This document shows, piece by piece, positions 57,647-64,000 of a stretch of DNA of 64,000 bases. Below the pieces are notes generated by a model that searched no databases, was not told the origin of the DNA, and saw only the letters and a program-made list of their open reading frames with translations. Position numbers and translations under genes: made by a program. The DNA is from Limonium bicolor. Its lineage: Eukaryota > Streptophyta > Magnoliopsida > Caryophyllales > Plumbaginaceae. Positions within the stretch are counted from its first letter, which is position 1. Every line of letters starts with the position of its first letter. The stretch spans positions 265,742,131 through 265,806,130 of the forward strand of contig CM041779.1 in assembly GCA_023374045.1 (NCBI GenBank). The letters run 5' to 3'.

Positions 57647-58956
57647 TGTACATTGTACTTGTTAGAAATTACATTGTATATGTTAATAATTTATTAACTT
57701 CTGTGGAAGAAGATATGATTACTATAATGTCTTAGTATTCATAAACTACATATATATATTTCTAACACTCATGGCTACAACTAAAACCTAATGTAATAAC
57801 TTATGCTGATTCTGAGTAAATGACAAGTATACATACAATAACCTATGATGACAATAAAATTGGTCATGGAGAAAGATTACCTTTGGATCTAGGGTTTTAT
57901 ACGGTGTTTCATGTTTCACTTACCATGTAAGGAAAAAAAAGTTGGGTTACTAAAATTGTGAAGATACCCGCTCTTAGATCTCTATTTTATGCACTATCTT
58001 ACACTTTTGTGGTAGCTTAAAAATTTTCTTTGGATGTCGAGGTTCACCCTATCTTGGTAGTAGTTGAGAGTTGATGGTTATCTCAGTTTCATTTTACTTT
58101 ACTTCTCCTATTGTCGACCTCCTCTGTATTTGTTTAGATTTATTTATGTACAGGTACGATCTTGAAAATTTATGAGTGTCTAAGGCGAGAACCTAGCGAC
58201 ATGCATCTGTAAGGTTCTCTTTCAACCCATAAATTCAGCTAGTCTTGTCAGTGATCTTTGGTTGTGTTTCAAAGTTTATTTGCAGGAAATTTTAACTATT
58301 CTCCTTTCGGTATTTATTCTAACCTAATAAGTCTCAGGCACTTATTAAGAATATTACTACTTCCATGTCTCACCCAAAGCATGTGCTATACTTTGCCGAT
58401 CATGTTTTGCTTTCCTCATTCAGTTGAACACGCACGAGCATGCAAACTCTTCAACTTATTGTGATCTATCCTTTATTCAATTTCTAAATCAGAGTGCATG
58501 CGAACAAAAAGGATACATAAAATGGACTTAGGAACTACAAATTTAGGTTATATGACAGGCTGTTTTGTTTGAATGCTACGTTTAGAGCTTTTTAACCAAA
58601 AAAAGAGAGATAAAATGAAAAGGAAAAGGATAATAAAAAGGATTAGCAACCATGATTAGGACTCACCATCACCAAAAACCAATTCATTTGCCTATAGCTT
58701 GATTACCGTAAAAGCACGAAAACAAACATCTAGGAATTTTTGAATTTAAGGTACCATGTTTTAGTTTACTTCTTTAGGGTTAGATGAGTGTGTTGAATCT
58801 TGTTAATTGTATCACCTTTTGTTAAAAAACAGAAAAAGGTAGAGTAAGATTTAATTATGCAATAGGGTTTCACTTGTATATCATGTATGAGCTGATTGTT
58901 TACTCCTTCCAAGTATACATGTACTTTAAAGTCTATATATATACTTCCATATAATG
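57647..58956 (+). other. Unrecognised non-coding stretch
   Basis: AT-rich, no frame longer than about 70 codons with any recognisable pattern. Nothing further can be supported. Confidence 0.4.
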
Positions 58957-59049
58957 TGTAACACCCTAACCATAAACTCCACACTTAACTATTAATCGCA
59001 GCGGAAAGTATAACATAAATGCTAACTCAAAAGGGCGGTGTTACACGCC

Positions 59050-59071
59050 GTTAGCCACCCACGTGGCTAAC
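59050..59071 (-). other. LTR-end stem-loop, D
   Basis: Perfect stem GTTAGCCAC (59050-59058) with GTGGCTAAC (59063-59071), loop CCAC, preceded by GTGTTACACGCC. The copy in E is at 60806-60827. Confidence 0.7.
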
Positions 59072-60497
59072 AAGGCTATTACTTACAAAATATACCGGTC
59101 TGATGGACAAGATTTCTGAGCATAAGAAACAACATTCTACAAACTTCCATGTTTACACTAAACCGAGTGATAATGTACAAAAATCACATTTCTAATCTAG
59201 TTTCACCATAGTATACAACTGCGAGTGTATAGGCACATCTCGGGTTCACTATCCAAAAATAATCAAAAGAATTATTTTTACTCCATGCTAGAGCGACTCC
59301 GCTTCTTCGATCCTCATCCTGAAAAATAATGGTGGTGCCCCAAAGGCTCAGCAACCCTTGGCTAGTATGATTACGTGAAGCCCGCCGGCTACCGGGATTC
59401 ACGCAACTAATTCTCATAATAAACATGGGATTGATTTTAACATTCAACATACATAAACACAACAACTTTCATCGCATAACAACATACATACAACATAAAT
59501 CAGGAATGAGTCATGTGAGGAATCAAACCGAATTAAGAGTTAGTCAATTTTATAGAGCCTAGAGAATGATTTCATTCTCATGTCGAGCTCATTATTTAAC
59601 ATGTTATCGTTCTGTTTATCGAACGTAAAACTTACATCAAGATGTGTCGGATATAGTTGATCCAAGCACATCGTACATAATTCCCCCTAACCCGAACTTA
59701 AGTCAAGGCAGGAGAGCCATTTAAAAGACTTGTGGGAGATTGAATTCCAAGAAGGAAAACAACCAAACATGGAGAAAGTTAAATCTGATCCAGATATCAA
59801 CTTCCATACATACACGCGTGACCGGACACCCGGATTTCTCACCACAGGTTATACATTGGTTAAAGCTCCCATTATGGGACTTATCACATCATGTCAAATT
59901 TTGTTATTCAAGTCAGTTAGGCACAGAGGGAAGTAAGACACATTCACACATGACAATCCACAATTAACACATGAATATCCGTAGTTAGAACGTTCCCATA
60001 GGTTGGGGACGTAAATCCACATACCGATCTCTTATGTGATCCTAAAGTTGGTTAGCTAACGAGGTTAGCACATACTCGAGTTTAGACGGTATCGGAAACA
60101 AAACGTGGCATGTAAATCAAATACTGTAAACTCATTACATGCTTTATCTTATAAGGTGATAAACATCCATATAACAAACAAAAACATACAAGCCGGTACA
60201 AATCGGTAGCAAACAAGTTGCAAGAAAACCATACCTCGGTCCTTGTTGTGTTCGTTGTCCACTGAATGCAGCTCCTATAAATAATTAATCAGGTCGGTTA
60301 ATTATCGTTCTTACTTTCCGGTTAACTAATTACTTCACATTTTCATGTTGTATACTTTTACACTTAAACGTCTAGTTATTCACCCTCCTAATGGTCTTTA
60401 CATGACATAAGCAACTCAATAAAACCTATATTTATCCATTACTTCATTCCCATTCATTTCAGACTCAAAAGCACACTCACGGTTCAAAACTGGTGTT

Positions 60498-60676
60498 GGT
60501 CCGAGACGTTGTCAGGGTCCTAACTCCCAGACCAAAACAAAAGAAAACTCTTGGGTCTTATTTAACACTGGTCTGGGACTTGACATTGACCCTAAGTCCC
60601 GGACCATCACTGGTTCATACTCTCGGCTGTTTTTTTATGGTGGTCTGGGACTTGTTCCTTACCTTAAGTCCCAGAC
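60498..60676 (-). repeat. Three-unit inverted-repeat array in LTR D
   Basis: Units begin at 60498, 60570 and 60642, exactly 72 bp apart. The last two pair GGTCTGGGACTT with AAGTCCCGGACC or AAGTCCCAGACC; the first is degenerate. Confidence 0.82.
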
Positions 60677-60712
60677 CATCTCTTGTGACTAACTCTTGGG
60701 TGATTTAATAAG

Positions 60713-61964
60713 TGTAACACCCCAACTAAAAACTTCAGTCTTAACAAATAATCGTAGCGGAAAGTACATCATAAACACTAATCACAAGGGCGTGTGTTAC
60801 ACGCCGTTAGCCACCCACGTGGCTAACAAGGCTAATACTTGCACAATGTACCGGTATGATGGACAAGAATACGAGCACTTACACTTACATTACAAATCCG
60901 TTTCTAAACTGAAAACAAATATAATTACAGTCCAATCTGTACCGAGTCTATTACATTTCATTACCAATAACACTTCCGGTCTTACATTATTAACAACTAC
61001 AATGTTTTAAAGGTTGATTAACTACCCAAACATAACAGCTACCTCATCATACTCTCGAACGGCTACCAGCTCCATTGTACCTGAAATGTAATGGGTGGCC
61101 CCAAAGGGGCTCAGCACCTTTGTTGTTATGGTAAACGTGTAGCCCGCATACTACCAGGCCACACACAACTAATTGTCATGTGAGCATGTAGTTGATTTTT
61201 ATTTAAATCATGCATGAAATACTATAAACACACATTACGTTCACATACAATAAGTTTTCGAGCAATGAAGTACATTCAACAAGTATAACACATTAATGTC
61301 CATTTGACCACATTACCTTATTCTTTCGCCATGAGGGTTCTTACCTCAAAAGCCTCATTTTATAGTCAAACACTTATCCCTTTTAGTCGGGCTTTACACA
61401 ATACTTCTCATAATGATATGAACTTGATTTCACAAATCAATACACATGAACATAATACTTCTCAGGGATGAAGCACGTGAGGATTCGAACCGAAACAAGA
61501 GTTAGTCAACATTTATAGAGTAGAGGACGATCAGTCGTCATGTCGATCTTAATACATAACACATTGTCGTTCTGTTTGTCGAACGACTAACTTACACAAG
61601 GTGTGTCGGATCTAGAGGATCCAAGCACACTGTACACTTATCCCCCTAACCCCGATCATAAGTCAAGGCAGGAGAGCCCCTTAATAAGGCTCGTGGGAGA
61701 TTGAATTTCAAGGAGGAAAACAATCGAACAGAGAGGAAGTTGAATCAGATGTAGATATCAACTCCCAAGCACACGCGCGCGACCGGGACTCCCGGATTCC
61801 TCACCCCAAGTTATACACTAGTTAGAAGCTCCATCCATGGGGATTATCACCACAAGTTACATTATAATTAGTCAAGTTTGGTTAGACACAAAGGGGAGGT
61901 AAGATACCATCCGCAACATGAACATAACATCAATCGTTACACAGCGACATACTCAAAGGGGCAA
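60713..61964 (-). repeat. LTR E, end portion
   Basis: Plus strand starts TGTAACACCCC inside D's array region. Same order as D (CGTAGCGGAAAG box, GTGTTACACGCC box, stem-loop 60806-60827). It is cut at 61964 by LTR F. Confidence 0.8.
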
Positions 61965-64000
61965 TGAAATACCGCCAACATAGATATGGTGGTTAAGTGA
62001 TAAACGAAGATATAAGGAGGCTAATAATGCCTTAGAAACATTAGGAAACAATTTAAATCAAAGAAAACATAAGGAAACACCATAAGAGCAGTTTAAGCAA
62101 AAAATGTGATCTAAGCTTGGAGTAACTTGGGTGAGCACCCAAATATCATTCTTAGACCTTAGTAATGTCCTAATGGTCATGTTAAATCAATTACCAAAGA
62201 AAACCAAGCTTGAAAACAAGTTAAAGCACAAAATGTGCTTTAAGAAGTCTTAAAGCACATTTTTGAAAAATTGTCTTGTAAATGGGTTTTAAGTGGCTAA
62301 ATGCCATTATTACTCCTTAAAACTTGTGTACTAATTAGTATCACATTAGGAAGTCTAAATCAATGGGAAATCAAAAATTTCACAAATATGTGCACTAATT
62401 TGTGAATAGTAACAAATAGTGCTAGTTTAGCATTAAGTCAATATAAGCTAATTAATTGGTCAACCAAGACCATAAATGTCTTGATTATTAAGGGGGTGGC
62501 CGATTTTTAGGTGGTGAGTCACCAAGGGAGGCAGCCAACATAAGAAAATAAGAGGAAATTAAAGAAGTTACTATTTACTTTTAAAAAGGAAATCTTACCT
62601 TTTAAGTCGTCTCTCTCCTCCTTTCTTCATTCTTCATTCTCCACCGGTTTCTCTTGCTCTCTTCCTTCTCCATTCACGTAAGAGCAGCCCCCATGCTAGC
62701 TCCATCTTCCTTTGCCCACATCTTGCTCATTTTAGCTCTAAAATCAAAACAAAATACATATTCTTCTTAGTTAGCTCAAGCTCTCTCTCCCTATCTTTCA
62801 AAACTTCAAGAGCATCATTTTGGTGCCAGGCCAAACCGCAATTAGAGGAGGAAATATAAGTTTGAGGAGTTCATGGCTTTCCATTCTCTTAAGGTAAGAA
62901 TATGTAAGAAAATCTAGGTTTCTACCATTTCTTCCCTTGTCTGAAATTTGTACTCATGGGACTCCATTTTTATGTGTGTTCTAGCTTGTTTTATATTCTC
63001 CAAGGGATAGAGGAGGTCCTTCTTGATTCATATCCAAGCTTGTCTGAGAATCCAAGGTAAAACATTTAATTTAATACCTTATAAAACATTTTTGACCTAG
63101 GGTTTGCTCCTTAAGGTTAGTGCATTGCCTAGCACTCATTAGAATCATTGATTATTGAATAGTACATTGGAGTTGAGTTTGATTTGGTGACCGAGATTGA
63201 TCAAGGGAAAACTAAGGAAGAAGTTTGTGAAGCTTGAAAAAGAACAAGGTAAATGTCTTACCTAAGGTGTTTTAATGCATTAAGGGTGGGATTGAGGATA
63301 GGTGATAAGTTTAGCTTAGAGTTTACATTAGAAAAAGGCTATATATAACCTAGGAGAAATAATGACTATGTTTGAGAACTTGTGACTAAGGAGCCAATGA
63401 GAAAAGAGATAGTTTAAGAATGTCAAGGTGAATTACAGAGCATTTATATTTCAATGGGAGCCTTGTTGTGTGTATTTGCAGGTCAAAGGCTAATATATGT
63501 GGAAATTCAGTGGTTAGGCTAAATGTCATTTAAGGGCCTAAGTGCCAAGCATTTTAAGTTATTGCACTATATGATGTTATGGTGTAGTTTGATGTAAATT
63601 AGGTGTAAGAATGTGTGGAAAGAATTTTGGGTGTTAAAGATTGTTGAATGGTAAAAACCAAGTGTTTTGGATGTAGAAATATACTAAAGAAGTCATGTCA
63701 AAATTTAGTGAGAAAACAAGGAGTTAAGGTGTATAAATGAAGTTTGATGACCTAGAAGGTACTAGGAATTCTTAGGGCTTAGAATGATGAAAGAAAGTGA
63801 GCTAGAGTGTTCTTGAGTGTTTTAAGGATTTAAGAGTTGTCTTGAAGGGATTAGAGTTCAAATAAGTGAGTGTGATGCTCAAGGGATATGGAGGAAGTGT
63901 GAATAAGTCTTGTGCAAGTTTTGTAAACAAAGGAGGAATAAAGCCTTGTGAGGATCTAAGTGTAAGCTTGAGAAAAAATGGTAGGAGTTTGAGTAAGGAA
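61965..64000 (+). repeat. LTR F, beginning, cut by window end
   Basis: Starts TGAAATACCGCC and aligns with the first 2 kb of the C LTR, including the leader intron ends (CTCTTAAG|GTAAGA at 62894, TATTTGCAG|GTC at 63481). It lies inside E. Whether it is a 5' LTR or a solo LTR cannot be seen. Confidence 0.85.

Larger units (their letters stand above)
58957..60712 (-). repeat. LTR D, end portion
   Basis: Plus strand starts TGTAACACCC (sense end GGGTGTTACA). It matches the end of the solo LTR at 45576-50190 in antisense. It carries the end stem-loop (59050-59071) and an inverted-repeat array (60498-60676), and is cut at 60712 by LTR E; the rest lies beyond the window. Confidence 0.8.

Overview
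This window looks like intergenic heterochromatin from a large plant genome. It is built almost wholly of nested LTR retrotransposons. I found no host gene that looks functional, no tRNA or rRNA, and nothing bacterial. Evidence for a plant: a chromovirus-type Ty3/Gypsy element with a primer-binding site for initiator tRNA-Met and a C-terminal chromodomain, short GT-AG introns of 74-84 nt, and a plant-type LINE. I cannot name the species.

Layout. (1) 1-7409: 3' part of element C (+ strand), with a non-coding internal region and a 4.5 kb 3' LTR, inserted into the 5' LTR of element B. (2) 7410-51823: element B (+), the oldest layer. It holds a 5' LTR remnant, PBS, broken gag, a broken AlkB-like dioxygenase domain, unrecognised DNA, the C-terminal end of an integrase, PPT and a 3' LTR. 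(3) 16367-40956: element A (+), a Tekay/Del-like chromovirus inserted in B's integrase. It has 2.2 kb LTRs, gag, protease, RT, RNase H, integrase and chromodomain, all with frame breaks. (4) 19911-35475: element G (-), inserted in A's protease with a perfect 5-bp duplication. It has two 5.5 kb LTRs, a gag carrying three intron-like insertions, and no recognisable pol. (5) 45576-50190: a 4.6 kb solo LTR inserted in B's 3' LTR. (6) 51824-58956: B's flank, with a LINE whose reverse transcriptase is deleted and a 387-bp solo LTR. (7) 58957-64000: LTRs D (-), E (-) and F (+), each inserted in the one before it and running off the window.

B, C, D, E, F, G and the 4.6 kb solo LTR share LTR ends (sense TGAAATACC...TGTTACA) and form one superfamily of long-LTR elements. 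B and G share a related gag and B has a Gypsy integrase end; C, D, E and F show no coding.

Three things deserve attention. B carries a 2-oxoglutarate/Fe(II) AlkB-like domain between gag and integrase. G carries three introns in gag, at points where B's gag is continuous. The elements carry many short inverted repeats whose arms change together between copies: at the PBS, near the LTR end, behind an internal polypurine tract, and in arrays with a period near 72 bp inside the LTRs. Many single-base indels between LTR pairs suggest that some frame breaks are assembly errors.
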